From the NCBI RefSeq assembly GCF_020497125.1, contig NC_059084.1, positions 39,564,399 to 39,628,398 on the forward strand: a DNA stretch of 64,000 nucleotides, in the 5' to 3' direction. The DNA is from Mauremys mutica (taxonomy: Eukaryota > Chordata > Testudines > Geoemydidae). The notes below the pieces were generated by a model. It was not told the origin of the DNA. It searched no databases and saw nothing but the letters and a program-made list of their open reading frames with translations. The position numbers and the translations under genes are program-made. Below are positions 20,996-33,668 of this stretch, one piece after another (position 1 is the first letter of the stretch; every line of letters starts with the position of its first letter).

Positions 20996-23149
20996 ACTGA
21001 ATGCACAAATTGTGTGTAGACTAGGCCTAATTGTCAAGGGTTTTTTCCTTTCATAGAGATGATAGATGGTTGAAAACTGAGGCAAACTTTTTTTGTGAAA
21101 AATGCTGATAATTGTAAGTCATTTTCGTATTCAGAAATTTGTGTTGTGAGTCATTTCTTCCTATTTCCGATCTTTCATGGATTATTATTGCTATTGGGGT
21201 GAACAGCTGTGATTTTCAAAGGAATTTACAGAAATTAGGTGACCAACTCCCATTGACTTTCACTGGTCATGAGGCACCTATCGATCCCCCTCAGGCTTAC
21301 TTGAAAATTCCAGTCTAAGGACTGGTTCATGCAGTCCCATATTCATATAAATAATTATTACTCCCCAGGGGCAAATTCTTCAACCTTTATTCCAGAGAAC
21401 TACTTGCATCTGTAAGTGCTACTCAGGGAGAGTAAGGGTTGCAGAATAGGACACAAGGTTGCTTTCATTAGGTGTGTTCATTTTAGGAAGGTACCCAGGG
21501 TCTATATGGAAACAAGTTGAAAAACACACTGAATGAATGAGATACCAATATTTTTGTCTGAGAAATTATTGTAATTCAAACAAAATCGTGCCAAAAATCT
21601 TGATGATAGGGTGTTTGTTGTCTTCCAGTCTGAAGTTCTGACCCTAATGAGGCACCCAGGGAGGAAGACCCAGAGGTTCTGGGAACCAAGCAGAAATACT
21701 AATCTATGGAGCTAGTGCTCATTGTTTAGAGGTCGGTGAGGAGGAAATGTGGACATTTGGCAGAGGTAAATGTGACTTTTCAGGCTAGTGCTAGAACTAT
21801 AATGGTCACAGTCCTGGCACCTGAGTTGGGAGGAGTGGATTTTTACCACCCAGCTCCCTCAGTTATGTTTAAAGGAGACTAACTCCCCAAGTGCTTGGGC
21901 TGTGTGCCAGTCAGTTGTGCAGATCTATTGATACAATAGTCTGTGTTGTTGCTATTAATGTTTTGCACTAGAGTGTGAGTTGAATGAAGCTGTGGTATAT
22001 ATTGCTTCAAAGTATCTGTTGCAGATGGAAGTGAAAGCCATATGGAGAGTTGGGGGTGAGCTATTGACTGTGTATAGACAATTAAAAGTTGGCAAGAAAT
22101 GCAGAAGATTTTTTCCTCCACTTCTAACTCCCATGCTTTATGGGTTTGGTGAGTGAGGTGTGTCCTGACACAACCTGAAATGTCATTACACCTGTGTTTT
22201 GTTTGTGTTTATTCTTATTAGAGCTTATTTAGGTGCCTAAAAATCTGGCCTTGGGTGCTTTTGAAATTTCCACTAGGCACCTATTTGTACCTTTAGATGC
22301 CGAAATACCTTTTAATATCTGGCATGTAGGCTCCCAACTCAGTTCATTGGGATATGAGGACTCCGTCCTTTAAAAATTCTAGTCTTACTACATGAGGAGT
22401 CTAACTGAAGTCAGTTGGGTTACTCAGAGTCAGGTACTTCACACTGTAAGAGTGCCCATTGTAAGCCGGATTTGAAAGAACGTTATGATCGCTCCTAATC
22501 TTGAAAGTGAGAGAAGAAACATAATAAAGCCCATATGATGAGTCTCCTGATACTGAAAAAGTTGATAGATGGAACATCAGCATTGATGTAGGCTGGGATT
22601 TTCAGAGAAGCCTGAAGGATTTAGATACCCAACTCCCACTGATTTTCAGCAGAAAAGAAAAATCCCACCTCTAGTTCTTAACTTTTAAAAAGTTGTTATG
22701 ATTATTATTTCTGTGTGTCATTTTAGTGAGGAAGAGCCCCAGTTATGGATCAGAATCCCCTGCAAATGTTACATTGGCAATGCAAAATTGTTGTTATAGG
22801 ACTGTTTGATAGTGCTACTGATTATTAAGGTTACTCAACACTTCCCTTTGTAAGACCTTGTTTTCAGTTCCTTTATAACATGGCAAAATGCTAATTATTT
22901 GGGCTGAAATATTCCAGGTTCCATCCACACTGAGCATGCTCCGGTGTGTGACTGAGAGGGACTGTCCCTGCAATTGCAGCTCTGGGCTGCTGTGGGCTAT
23001 GCCAGGTCCAGAGTCTGTTTACTTGAACTGAGAGAAAGGGTCCGTCTCTCCTGTGCTCTTAATCACCTGGCTGGCAGCATAGAGGAAGATGCTGCCTGAT
23101 TCAAATGCAGTGAAGAGAAGAGCCAGACTTTGGTGGGGGCAGAGGACTG
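20996..23149. other. Intergenic, degenerate short repeats only
   Basis: Words such as GATTTTCAAAGG, ACTCCCATTGACTT and CTAGGCACCTA recur (21206-21300, 22240-22640). No gene was recognised. Confidence 0.5.
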
Positions 23150-23870
23150 AAAGGTGGTGGGGTGGGGAGAGGGAAACTGGGTAATGAAGTGGAGACTTGG
23201 ACAGGCTTGGCAAGAAGATTGGGACTGGGAGTTGGGGGCAGTCTGGGACTTGTTGGCAAAGATACTAGTACTGGGGGCCAGAGAAGGAAGCGGGGATGGG
23301 GATTGGGTGCCAGTTGTCAAGGGGGAGACTGAGCTCATATGAGGAACTTCAGGGGATACTGGGACTTGTGGAGCAAGAAGACTGGGACTGATAACCAGTG
23401 GGATGAGGGGAAGGAGATGAGGGAGGATGGGAGACAAATCTGATGAGGATCATGGGTGAAGGGGAAGAATTGACACTGGCTGTGCAAAGTGGTCAGGAGA
23501 AAGATCTGTTGGAAGGAGACATGGAGATTGGATGAGGAGCCTGGTTAGGTAGATTGGACTGGGAACCAGCAGGGAAGGGGAATGTAGTGTTGGTGGGGGG
23601 ATGGGAGCCAGGGTAGGAGAGAGAAACAAATCAGGTAAAAATCTCAGGGAAGGGGACTGGCTGGGCAAGGAGACTGGGACTGGGAATGGTAGGAGAGACT
23701 GGGACTAGGACTGGGAATCTGGAGGTGTCAGACTAGGATTGCTGGGCATGGAGACTGGGATGAGAAGTTGGAAGATTGGAGATCGAGATTAAGGTGAGGA
23801 GGCTGGGAATGGGACAAGTAGCCGACGGGGCAGATGAGAGAAACGTGACATAAGGACAGTCTGGAGGGGA
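23150..23870 (+). repeat. G-rich purine-biased degenerate minisatellite
   Basis: On the plus strand, GGAGACTGGGACTGGGA-like units recur with variable spacing, mixed with GGGGATGGG and AAGGGGA blocks. The strand is strongly purine-biased. Frames on the opposite strand are rich in Ser and Pro only because of this composition. Confidence 0.6.
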
Positions 23871-25565
23871 TGGGGCAGGAGAGCTCAGGCTTTAGGGGAA
23901 TGAGCAGAAAAGTCCGCACCCTGTAGAGCACTCTCCCCTCCAGCACCTGGAACCCAAGGTTCCTGGGTCTTATAATTCCTCTGCTATCAGCAAATAGCTT
24001 TGAAACTCACTGGGAAATGGTCCCACCTCTCCATAGTACTGGTCCTCATAGATGATGACAACTCTGTTTCCAGTACCTTAATGACCAGCTAGTCAATATT
24101 TTGTTTTATCCATAATGCTCAGCGTGGGGTCCCTGGCCTCATTGACAGCACACTAGTTAAACCTCGCTCTGAAGAAATAATGTATTAATTTCTTCATAGG
24201 CTTTTCTCCTGTACTGTCTGAGTGCTTCACAAACATTCATGAATTTGTTTTCATAGCACCTGAGACCAGGGAGATGTTGTGTTAACTTAGATGGAATATA
24301 GGAGCCACATGTGTTAACATAACACAGCCACTGTCCAACATTAAACAAGGTTTGGGGTTGGTCTTAAGTGACTTCAACCTGCTAGTGCCATGGCAAACAC
24401 ACCATTAAACATCCTTTTGACCCTGAATTGAAGATGGGGGTGGGCGGGCATTTAAAGCATTTTAATTTTAGAGTATTAGGTAAGGTTTCCTTTTAAAAAC
24501 ATCCCTTATTCCCTTCCCTTTAGCTGGAGAGTCTTTAAAAGGGTGGGGGGAAACATTGTATGACAGTCTTTAGATGATAATAACTATCCTTTAGAGGGGA
24601 AAGGAGAAGATGTTACTTGAGGTGGGCTGGAGCTGTTGTTGTTTAAGTCTGATCCCATCTCCTGGAACACAAACCAAGACAAACACACAAAACAGGGGAG
24701 GGGAAAGAACAGCAAAGATAGAAAATGCAGCTTCTATCTCTGGAGTTGACTCTCGCTTGCAACCTCACTGCTGGAAAAAACACAGACACAGCACATGGTG
24801 TTATCAGCCACTCCAAAATCTGACAAGCTTGTGCCAGCATAGGGCTGTTTAGGACATCGCTTTTAGTTGCCTTTCTGCTCACAGGCTTACAGCAGTGTTG
24901 GAGAACATGTAGTCTTGGGCAGCTAAGCCAGACTCTTACTAAATAGAAGGCAAAAGGAGAGAGATCAGGAAAAAAAACATAAGGTGGGAAAGGAAAAGGA
25001 CACACAGGGGTGAGGGGAGAAGAGAGAGAGACAAACTCTAGGTGGTAGTTGGGATTCAGCCAGTTGTGGTAGAAATGGTGATGCCATCTGGGTCCCTCTC
25101 TCTTGCCTGGTCTCATCAGGGCATTACTCAGGGTCAGGATGATGCAGACCCAGTTCCCAGGAGATGGTGGGAGTGACAGCCATGATGGTGAAGCTCACTC
25201 CAATAGCCAATGTTTCTCTCCAGAGTCTCTTTCTTTAAGGGCCCCAAAGGGGAGCGATGAGTGGAATAGCCCATCCCCTCCTTATTTTGTCCACCAATTT
25301 GGCCTAATTTCCGACACTCTAGTTTTGGTTCCTTGATTTTCACTCTCAAAATGTCCTTGTTTACGAGACAGGATTTCAACACAGCTCACAAATTACGTCA
25401 GCAGGTCTCTTCGTTTGGACTAATTCAGTCTTTCAGTCTCTTTTTTGCACTTTTTCCTATCCACATATGTTGCAAGATGTTATTGTGATATCTTATGAAG
25501 TTTTGCTCGTTTTTTACCACTGAACTCACAATTAGGGTACACGTGGCGACCCATTTATTTTAACA
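23871..25565. other. Intergenic, no gene recognised
   Basis: No domain-bearing frame. A purine-rich stretch lies near 24950-25035. Confidence 0.5.
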
Positions 25566-25569
25566 GGTA

Positions 25570-25650
25570 TTATATTCTCTATTTTACAGATGGGGAACCG
25601 AGGCACAGAGAGATTCAGGTCAAAATTTTGGCTGCCCAATCCGAGATGCG
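25570..25650 (+). repeat. MIR/CORE-SINE-like fragment
   Basis: Contains TTTTACAGATGGGGAACC then GAGGCACAGAGAGATTCAGG, which match the widely conserved part of tRNA-derived MIR-type SINEs. Confidence 0.55.
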
Positions 25651-26360
25651 TAGCACCTGATTTTTCAAAGTGCTGAGCCCAGGACCCATTGACTTCAGCT
25701 GCAGCTGTGATTGCTCAGCATTTCTTCGCATTAGATCTCAGGGTCTCAGGTAAGGCTCCCAGAACATGAGGAACACACAGTTAGTGATCACCTGTGAAAT
25801 GTCTGTTTTAAGTGACTTTCAGGGGTAGAATGTAGTTCGCAAGGGCAACATTCAACTGCCGTACCTGCCCTAGACCATCCTTTCTCTTGCTGCAGTTCCC
25901 TGCCGCAATTTCTAAACACCTTCCACCTTCTGCATTAAATGGATCCTACAGACTAGAGCTCCCCTCACTACACAGCCATGATTCATTCCCCAGAGCACCG
26001 TTCCACCTCTGGACCGAATGAGGTGGGTGTCTGGTGTAAAAAATAATATGTGATCATTTAATTAAAAACTGCTTCATAATGGATATATACAAGGGGACTG
26101 AATTAAGATTGTGTGGGCATCTTTAATTCCAATGTTTCCTAACTTTTGAGTACCTGACTTGTAGTCTTAATAACATTCTTTTAACGTAGTTTTTAGTGAG
26201 CAATTTAAAGTGTGTAACTCTACACAGGTGAAATTCACACTATGCAGGGGGCCAGTACAAATAGCAGGAGCCAAAATTATGTTGGACTTAAGCTCTAGGT
26301 TGAACCCCAGTCCACGGGAATCATTAAGCCAGTTTTGCAGCCTTGCAATTGCACCTATTT
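25651..26360. other. Intergenic, no gene recognised
   Basis: Ordinary AT-rich sequence. Confidence 0.45.
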
Positions 26361-26530
26361 CACAGGAAGAAATTGATTTTTTCCATCAGCTGATAGATTT
26401 TAAGGCCAGAAGAGACCATTTAGTTTGACCTCCTGGGTAGCACACAGCAGAGAAACCCATCCAGTGACTCCCACATCTGTTTAAGCTAGAGCAGATCTTT
26501 TAGAAGGACAACCAGTCTGACTGCTAAGAA
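26361..26530 (-). mobile_element. CR1-type LINE 3' fragment, antisense
   Basis: TTTTAAGGCCAGAAGAGACCAT (26399) is an antisense CR1 3' tail. It is followed by GAGCAGATCTTTTAGAAGGACA, which is also seen at 43250-43290 in the same orientation. Confidence 0.6.
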
Positions 26531-27230
26531 GTCAGTGGAGTTCAATGGAAATCACCCAGCAGGACCGGTCCTATGACTGTATTTATAGCTTATTGTTAAT
26601 GCTGGTATTTGGATGGGGTGCTTGTGTTGGAGTTGATGAGAAGCAATCTGATAAATCTGTTGACTCAGCGTCTTGAGTAATTACTGTGGCATGGGCAGAG
26701 ATATGCTCCAAGTCAGCTAAAAGTTATTGGGCAAGAGGTCATATTAGATGCTCATATTACTCTCTTCTGGCTTTAAGATATATGAATCTGTGGATCAAGG
26801 GCAACATTCCACCACACAGACTCGTGTTGAATAGCACCCAGACATAGGCATCCTTACGCACTCATGCAAGGAGTGGGTAAAATCACCTTCACTCATAGGG
26901 AGTATCATGGATTTCAATGGGACAGGGTATCCATGTGGGTTACGAGATTATAATAATTTTGCACTATCAAAGTCCACTCTCACAAATCATTATTACATGA
27001 GAAATGTAATACATTTTTACTTTACTGCAAAAAGGTCAGCATTTCTCAAGATTCGTTCCGTATACATTTAACTAGCTTTCCAAGGTTTCTGTCCACTGTT
27101 AACAAAACCAATGGGAGTCTTGTGCTGGACTTCAATGAGAATGAACCCAAACACACCTCTAGCCTGCTGCAATCTATCTAGCACCTTCAGTTCTTCTTTA
27201 ATCTTTTATCTCATCACTTTTACAAAGGAA
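26531..27230. other. OR upstream region with a CR1-like tail
   Basis: A plus-strand CR1-like tail (ATTAGATGCTCATATTAC, CTTCTGGCTTTAAGATATATG) lies at 26740-26790. No promoter element could be identified for the OR gene. Confidence 0.45.
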
Positions 27231-28187
27231 ATGTCAGCGGCGGAGCCAGGGAGAGATGCGAACCACACTGAAGTGACAGAATTTATCCTGCTGGGGTTTG
27301 GAAGAGGTCCGGGGCTCCAGGTGGTCCCTTTTATGATGTTCCTGGTGATTTACACAATAACTGTGATAGGGAACACCATCCTGGTCCTCATCATTACAGC
27401 CGACTCTCGCCTTCACACCCCCATGTACTTCCTCCTCATGAACCTGTCACTCTTAGACCTCTGCTACTCCTCCGTCATTGCCCCCAGAGCCATGGTGAGC
27501 TTCCTAACAGACACCAAAACCATTTCCTACAGGGGATGTGCCACCCAATTATTCTTCTTCTCTCTTTTTGTCACTACTGAGGCATTCATCCTGTCGGCCA
27601 TGGCATATGATCGATACACCGCCATCTGCAACCCGCTCCTGTATGCCACCACCATGTCCAAGCCAGTCTGCATTCAGCTGGTGGTGGGGTCCTATCTCTG
27701 TGCCAGTGTGAACGCCATGGTGCAAACCAGCTTCACCTTTACTCTGCGCTTCTGTGGCTCTAATGAGATTGATCACTTCTTCTGTGATGTTCCACCCCTG
27801 CTAACCCTCTCATGCACCGACACATACATCAATCAAATGGTGCTGTTTCCTTTATGTGGCCTCATCATAATGAGCACTGCCCTGATCATTCTTGTCTCTT
27901 ATGTCTATATCATTTCTGCTGTCCTCCAGACTCGCTGTGCCACGGGCAGGCACAAGACCTTCTCCACTTGCACCTCCCACATAGTGGTTGTGAGTTTATT
28001 ATACGGGACTGTTTCCTTCATGTATGCCCAGCCAAATTCATTATCCTCCCCAGATCAGGGTAAAATGGTGTCTGTATTTTACACCCTAGTCATCCCCATG
28101 TTGAATCCCTTCATCTACAGCCTAAGGAACAAAGATGTTAAAGAAGCTTTGAGAAGAACTATAGGCTGTATAATGGTTTTGAAATGA
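27231..28187 (+). CDS. Olfactory receptor, OR5/OR9-like
   Basis: Encodes an intact 318-residue odorant receptor with seven membrane segments. A glycosylation site is at N11. The GN motif is at 47-48, LHTPMYFLL at 61-69, the TM3 Cys at 103, [12 protein letters not shown] at 124-135, KTFSTC at 242-247 and NPFIYSLRN at 292-300. An upstream in-frame Met exists at 27111, but the start at 27231 ([18 protein letters not shown]) gives the usual OR length and N-terminus. The upstream 40 codons do not look receptor-like. No defect is seen. Frames on the opposite strand are shadows. The ligand is unknown. The OR5/9-like assignment is by resemblance. Confidence 0.95.
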   Translation: MSAAEPGRDANHTEVTEFILLGFGRGPGLQVVPFMMFLVIYTITVIGNTILVLIITADSRLHTPMYFLLMNLSLLDLCYSSVIAPRAMVSFLTDTKTISYRGCATQLFFFSLFVTTEAFILSAMAYDRYTAICNPLLYATTMSKPVCIQLVVGSYLCASVNAMVQTSFTFTLRFCGSNEIDHFFCDVPPLLTLSCTDTYINQMVLFPLCGLIIMSTALIILVSYVYIISAVLQTRCATGRHKTFSTCTSHIVVVSLLYGTVSFMYAQPNSLSSPDQGKMVSVFYTLVIPMLNPFIYSLRNKDVKEALRRTIGCIMVLK

Positions 28188-28407
28188 ACCTTTTCTATGA
28201 ACATTGAGCTAAATAATCCCTTGGTATATTGGAAGGATTTATTGTTCAACATCTAATCTATCTATCATCAAACACTGTCCTATGCCACTAGAAAAAAATG
28301 TAATAAATAAATCCTCCATGTTTTTATGTTATTTTTTACATTTCCCATAGAAATGCAATGGTCTAGAAATCTGTATCCAAACGCCCTTGAATCTTGGGGA
28401 GAAATAG

Positions 28408-28408
<1 letters not shown>

Positions 28409-28438
<30 letters not shown>
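28409..28438. repeat. (TG)15 microsatellite
   Basis: An uninterrupted run of 30 alternating T/G bases, directly before the left inverted arm at 28450. Confidence 0.97.
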
Positions 28439-28440
<2 letters not shown>

Positions 28441-28445
28441 CGCAT

Positions 28446-28645
28446 GCTTTATTAGCCATTGGTTATTTTCAGTCAAGCCAGAATTTCCACCAGGAGTGGC
28501 TTATAAAGATAATTGGCCCTATCTGAGTCATTTTACCCGCTTCCAGGATCATGTGGTGTATACACCCAATCACAAAATGAATAAAAATTAGAAAAAAACA
28601 AATTGAGAATGGGGAGAGTTGCCCATTCCCAGCTTCTGGCAAAAA
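28446..28645 (+). repeat. Left arm of a 2.3-kb-spaced inverted repeat
   Basis: Contains CCATTGGTTATTTTCAGTCA, GGATCATGTGGTG and CCCAATCACAAAATGAATAA. The same words appear in reverse complement at 30785-30985. Confidence 0.85.
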
Positions 28646-29880
28646 AAGGCTAGGGATACCAATCCTGCCCATCCTGGCTAATAACCATTGATGGACCTAT
28701 CCTCTATACATTTATCTAGTTCTTTTTTGAACCCTCTTCTAGTCTTGGCCTTCACAACATCGTCTGGTGAAGAGCTAAACAGGTTGATTGTTCATTGTGT
28801 GAAGAAATACTTCCTTTTGTTTCTTTTAAACCTGTAGCCTATTGATTTCACATGGTGAACCTTGTTCTTAAGTTAGGAGGACTAAATAACATTTCCTTAT
28901 TTATTTTCTCCACACGTCATGATTTTATAGACATCTACCATCTCCCCCTTTAGTAGTCTCTTCTCCAAGCTGAAAAGACCCAGCCTTATTAATCTCTCTT
29001 CATATGGAAACTGTTCCATACCCCTAATATTTTTTTGTTTTCCTTCTCTGAACCTTTTCCAATTCCAATATATCTTTTTTTTGAGATGGGGCGAGCCCAA
29101 CTGCAAGATGTGGGCATATCATGGATTTATATAGAGGCAATGTGATATTTTCTGTCTTATTTTCTAGCACTTAATCTTGTTAGTGTTTTTGACTGCTGCT
29201 GCACATTGAATGGATGGTTTCAGAGAACTATCCACAATGACTACAAGGTCTCTTGCATGAGTAGTAACAGCAAATTTAGACCCCTATCATTGTATATGTA
29301 TAGATGGGATTATGTTTTCCAATGTGCACTACTTTGCATTTACCAACATTGATTTTCATCTGACATTTTCATGCCCAGTCACCCAGTTACCATTGTAACT
29401 CTTTGCAGTCTGCTTTGAACTGAACTATCTTGAGTAGATTTGTATCATCTGCAAATTTTGCCACCCCACTGTTTACCCCTTTTTCTAGATCATTTATGAA
29501 TATGTTCAGTAGTACTGGTCCCAGTAGAGACCCCTGAGGGATACTACTATCTACCTCTCTCCATTCTGAAAACTGACCATTTATTTCTACCCTTTGTTTC
29601 GATATCTTTAACCAATGATTGATCTATGAGAAGACCTTCCCTCCTAATCCATGACATCTTACTTTGCTTGAGAGCCTTTGATGAGGGACCTTGTCAAAGG
29701 CTTTATGAAAATCTAAGTACACTATATCCACTGTATCCCCCTTGTGCACATGCTTGTTGACCCCCTCAAAGAATTCTAGTAGACTGGTGAGGCATGATTT
29801 CCCTTAACAAAAATCATAGTGACTCTTCCCCAACAAATTATGTTCAACAATGTGTCTGACAAGTCTGTTGAAATAAACTC
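28646..29880 (-). mobile_element. CR1 LINE ORF2 (RT to 3' end), antisense and decayed
   Basis: The minus strand holds RT motifs in order: NKHVHKGDTVDIVY with DKVPHQRL (around 29690-29760), IPQGSLLGPVL (around 29520), the catalytic FADDTNL (around 29440-29460), and the C-terminal block YEERLIRLGLFSLEKRLLKG (around 28940-29020). Many stops are present. It is a LINE relic with no coding capacity. Confidence 0.85.
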
Positions 29881-30770
29881 TTGTTCAATATTTCAGTGAA
29901 GCAAACAAGGGAAAAAATCATTTTGGATTGAACAAAACATTTGCTTTGAGAAAAAATGAAGTGGTTTTTCTTTAACCTTTTGTTTTAAAATAATATAGCG
30001 AGCAACATTCTAAACAAAAATGGATTTTTTGTGAACTGAAACATTTCTTTTAAAATATTAAGACCGTTTCAGATTTTTATGATTTAATTATTTAATTTAT
30101 GTATGTATTTATTTCTTTTGGACTGAAACTTTTTGGTGAATTTGACCAATATTCATGAAATATTTTGACCAAGCAGAATCTACATTTTTTTGGCTGAAAA
30201 ATGTTTGCCCATCTCTACTCATGAGTTTGTTCTCTCACTCCTTTCATTTCCTGCTACATATCATTTCTTTCTCCAGTTCACTGTTATGCAACTTTTAAAT
30301 CAAGATCGTATGCTCTTATAAAAGGTGATCTCTGGTATTTATTTTGGGGAAGTTTTATGGCCTGTGTTTTACAGCCTAAATAATCACAGCTGTCCATTCT
30401 GTTCTTGGAATCTATGAGCCTATAAACCAGAGATCTGTTTGAACTGAAAACTGTGGATAAAGTTTGTGAATATCCCCAAAGGGAGTTTGGCACCCATCTG
30501 CCACTGAGCAACAAAGGGAATTGGGCCCCTGTTTCTTTTAGGCTACGAAAATCACCATAACAGAGCACAAAGCCCTGAAATTTGAACTGAAAGCATAAGA
30601 ATAAGATTTTCAGAAGTGTTTGCTGTTAGCCTAAATCTTTCACCATTGAAGTCAAAGGTAAAATGCCCATTGACTGCAACACTGAGTGTTCCCGAAAATC
30701 CTACCTTAATCCCTTTGGACAATAGCAGGGAGTTTAGCAAATGAGGTAGGACAGTAGAGGGAGATACGAT
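29881..30770. other. Intergenic, AT-rich AAAATTTT-type repeats
   Basis: 29880-30220 holds self-complementary words (AAAAATG, TTTTCTTT, GAAACATTTC). The rest has no recognised feature. Confidence 0.5.
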
Positions 30771-31000
30771 AACACACTTCTGTTTGCCAGAAGCTGAGAA
30801 TGGGCAACAGGGGATGGACAACTCTCCCCATTCCCAATTTATTTTTTCTAATTTTTTATTCATTTTGTGATTGGGTGTTCTCACCACATGATCCCAGAAG
30901 GGGATAAGATGGCATAGATAGGGCCAGTTAACCTTATAAGCATACCCGGTAGAGATTCTGGCTTGACTGAAAATGACCAATGGCTGATAAAGCCCAGCTG
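30771..31000 (-). repeat. Right arm of the inverted repeat
   Basis: The reverse complement matches 28446-28645, including CCATTGGTCATTTTCAGTCA, GGATCATGTGGTG and CCCAATCACAAAATGAATAA. Its outer end also contains the CR1 3' word CCAGAAGCTGAGAATGGGC. Confidence 0.85.
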
Positions 31001-31009
31001 GTGGAGAAA

Positions 31010-31900
31010 CTGGCTAAGGAATAAAACCAGGAAGTGTGCAGCAGAAAGGGACTGCAGTGTGGAAGCCACCAGTCACTCTCAGGGTTGGAGATGGAAAAGG
31101 AGGAAAGCCAAGTGGAGTGAGAAGCCCTGGGATCCTGGCCTGATGGAAGGGTTTACCCAGAAGGGTGGAGAAGAAAGCCTGTTGGAGGCAGAGTAGGAAG
31201 CAGCACAAGAAAAGAGCAGCAAGGTTGATATTGTGCAGAGCTTGGCTGCTAACTGTAGGCTGGAACTTGGAGTAGAGGGCTGGCCCAGGTTTCTCTACTA
31301 TCCACTGGGCACAGGATTGTGGGAGATGCCAACTGGACAGCTGGTCCAGAGGGATTTTGTTATCCTGGAAGGGGGCGGGGGACTATACAGTGATCCAGAC
31401 GGAAGGCTGAGTAGCGGAGGAGGAGAGCACCCTGATTCAGAGAGAGAAAGAGATAGAGAGAGGCCTCAGAATGAGCAAATGATAGAAGGCAGTGCCAACT
31501 GGACCAGAGCTCATTTCCCAGACTCAGACACAAGGAGTTGTCCCTATTACACCACCATTGAACAGAAAAATCAGTTATTTGCACAACACTACTCCTTGGC
31601 AAAGAAGGTAAAGTACGAATGTAGATTATTACCCTCTTAATGAACACCTTCTGTGCTCACTGAAGCCAACAACTGTTGCACCTGAAAAAGAACAGATATG
31701 AGAATAATTGCACTGGAGATCACCCGGAGACTCTAACTGGCATCATGATGCTTATACTGGAGATTATCTGTTTGGAATCCTAGCACAATAAAAGGCCGTT
31801 GAACCTAGGATGATGAGGCTGAATAGCAATTGAGCTGAGTGTGTGCCTTTCCATCTATTTACATTAAAAGTAACACCATGAAGCCTCAACTGTGATCAGA
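31010..31900 (+). repeat. Unclassified repeat, possibly LTR-leader-like
   Basis: Purine-rich, with GGGGGCGGGGGACTATAC (31371) and GAGAGAGAAAGAGATAGAGAG. AGAGGGCTGGCCCAGG near 31276 loosely resembles the GGGCTGGGACCC block of the long-LTR family. AATAAAAG at 31787 could be a polyadenylation signal. No coding domain was recognised. Confidence 0.35.
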
Positions 31901-31934
31901 GCCCTATTGTGCTAGGTGTCCTACAAGACACAGG

Positions 31935-32297
31935 GTAAGAGGGGGGATTTGATAGCTGCTTTCAACTACCTGAAAGGGGGTTCCAAAGAGGATGGATCTA
32001 GACTGTTCTCTGTGGTAGAAGATGACAGAACAAGGAGTAATGGTCTCAAGTTGCAGAGCGGGAGGTTTAGGTTGGACATTAGGAAAAACTTTTTCACTAG
32101 TAGGGTGGTGAAGAACTGGAATGGGTTACCTAGGGAGGTGGTGGAATCTCCTTCCTTAGAGGTTTTTAAGGTCAGGCTTGACAAAGCCCTGGCTGGGATG
32201 ATTTAGTTGGGTTTGGTCCTGCTTTGAGCAGGGGGTTGGACTAGATGACCTCCCGAGGTCCCTTCCAACCCTGAGATTCTATGATTCTATGATTCTA
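31935..32297 (+). mobile_element. CR1 LINE 3' end
   Basis: The frame [20 protein letters not shown], then [20 protein letters not shown], is the CR1 ORF2 C-terminus. It is followed by GGACTAGATGACCTCCCGAGG and three ATTCTATG units. Confidence 0.93.
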
Positions 32298-33490
32298 TAC
32301 ACAGCTTTTGTATCTATTTTAGTTAGGAGTGTGAATTTCTTCTTGTTGAAATAGTTATACAAATACAACCCATAGTATGGACACAGTTATACCAGTAAAA
32401 ATGTGCCTTATATTATATAATTTATTTTTCTTCCAGTACAGGAAGAAGTAATACCTGTCTATTTCATTTTTATGATGCTATGAGTGCATCCACATGAGAG
32501 GGGTTGTACATGTATGATGTAGAAGAGGAACTAGAGAAGAGAAAGGACTTGACTAAGGTCAGAAAACGTGCTAGTGTCAGTGCCAGGAATAGACCTGGAG
32601 TCTCTTGAATGACAATTTTGCATCCTCTTGGAAAGAGTCTGTTGCCTGTCAAACGTCAGACTGGCTGCTCTGGAGAGAGTCCACTGTGAGTCCTAAGACA
32701 AGTGTGGGCTTGGTTTTACCTATACAACCAGTTGTGCATAGATAGTGGTTGGAGACAGATCCAGTAAGTCACAGAATTTTTTGGGATATACTTACCTCCC
32801 ATCACACTGGAGTTGTGCCCAGCTTTTCATTTAAGTGTAAAGGATTATAGAGGCTCTTTTGCCTTGTAACGAAGGATGGTTGGAAATTTTCCATGGAAAT
32901 TGTTTTTCTTTGGAAATTAAGCTTTTTACTAAACTTATTTTTTTACCAAAAGTTTCTGCTTTCTGGTTAGGAGGAAGGAGGGAATCAAGTTTTTCTTAAG
33001 AACTATGCATGTTTTAACTTTTGTCTGAATAAAGTAAAATAATAATTAAAACATCACAACTTTGGTTTAAAAATATTAATTAAAAATGATTTTTGGCAAA
33101 AGTTTTGGTGTTAGTTTTTCAAAGAAAAGTCAAATTTTTTTATGGAAAAACAACCATTTTCAAGTGTGTCCTACCTGCAACCCTTGCTGCCAATGGCATG
33201 CTCAAATGGTGCAACCATGGGTGTCATTACACACACATGCAGAGAGTGGGCAAAATGTGTTTATTAATGCTGGGATTTTCAAAAAGGCCTGAAGGAGTTA
33301 GACTTCCAGTTCCCTTTAAAAGACAATGGGAGTTAAGCACCAATTTCACTTATGACTTTTTTGAAAATACCAGTTTAAAATAGTATGATCTCTCCTATGG
33401 CCTGAGTTATTTAGGAGGTCCAAAACTAAAAAGCTTTGGGCTGAAAAATTTTCTGCCAAAAATGATTTTTTAGCCAAATTTCAAAGTTAA
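32298..33490. other. Intergenic, AT-rich
   Basis: 32870-33170 and 33430-33490 are AAAATTTT-type stretches. A motif GGGATTTTCAAAAAGGCCTGAAGG lies at 33272. No gene. Confidence 0.5.
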
Positions 33491-33495
33491 AAAAA

Positions 33496-33668
33496 AAGGC
33501 AGCCCCCAGACTCTTGGCCAATTTCTTCACCCAGAACCAGGCCATTTCTTATGCAGGATGAGTGACCCAGTTGCTGTTGTTATCCCTCTTCATCACCACT
33601 GAAGAGTTCTTCTTGGTTGCCATGGTATATGACCGCATCATTGCTATCTGTTACGCACTCCTCTACCC
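33496..33668 (+). pseudogene. Olfactory receptor relic (TM3 region)
   Basis: The frame reads FFTQNQAISYAG, a stop, then [16 protein letters not shown] and [17 protein letters not shown]. This matches the OR TM2/TM3 boundary and the MAYDRY motif. It ends at a stop directly inside a hairpin (33636-33710). Only about 55 codons of a receptor survive. The relic is joined to a CR1 end. Confidence 0.82.

Noticed and set aside
23063..23668. Ser/Pro-rich frames on the minus strand
   Set aside because: Complement of the purine-rich G-run array; no start context or domain.
27111..27230. N-terminal extension of 40 codons on the OR at 27231
   Set aside because: ORs begin shortly before the TEF-LLG motif; the extension has no receptor character and an internal Met fits the family.
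31233..31640. 135-codon plus-strand frame
   Set aside because: Purine-rich unclassified repeat; no motif, no conservation that I could see.
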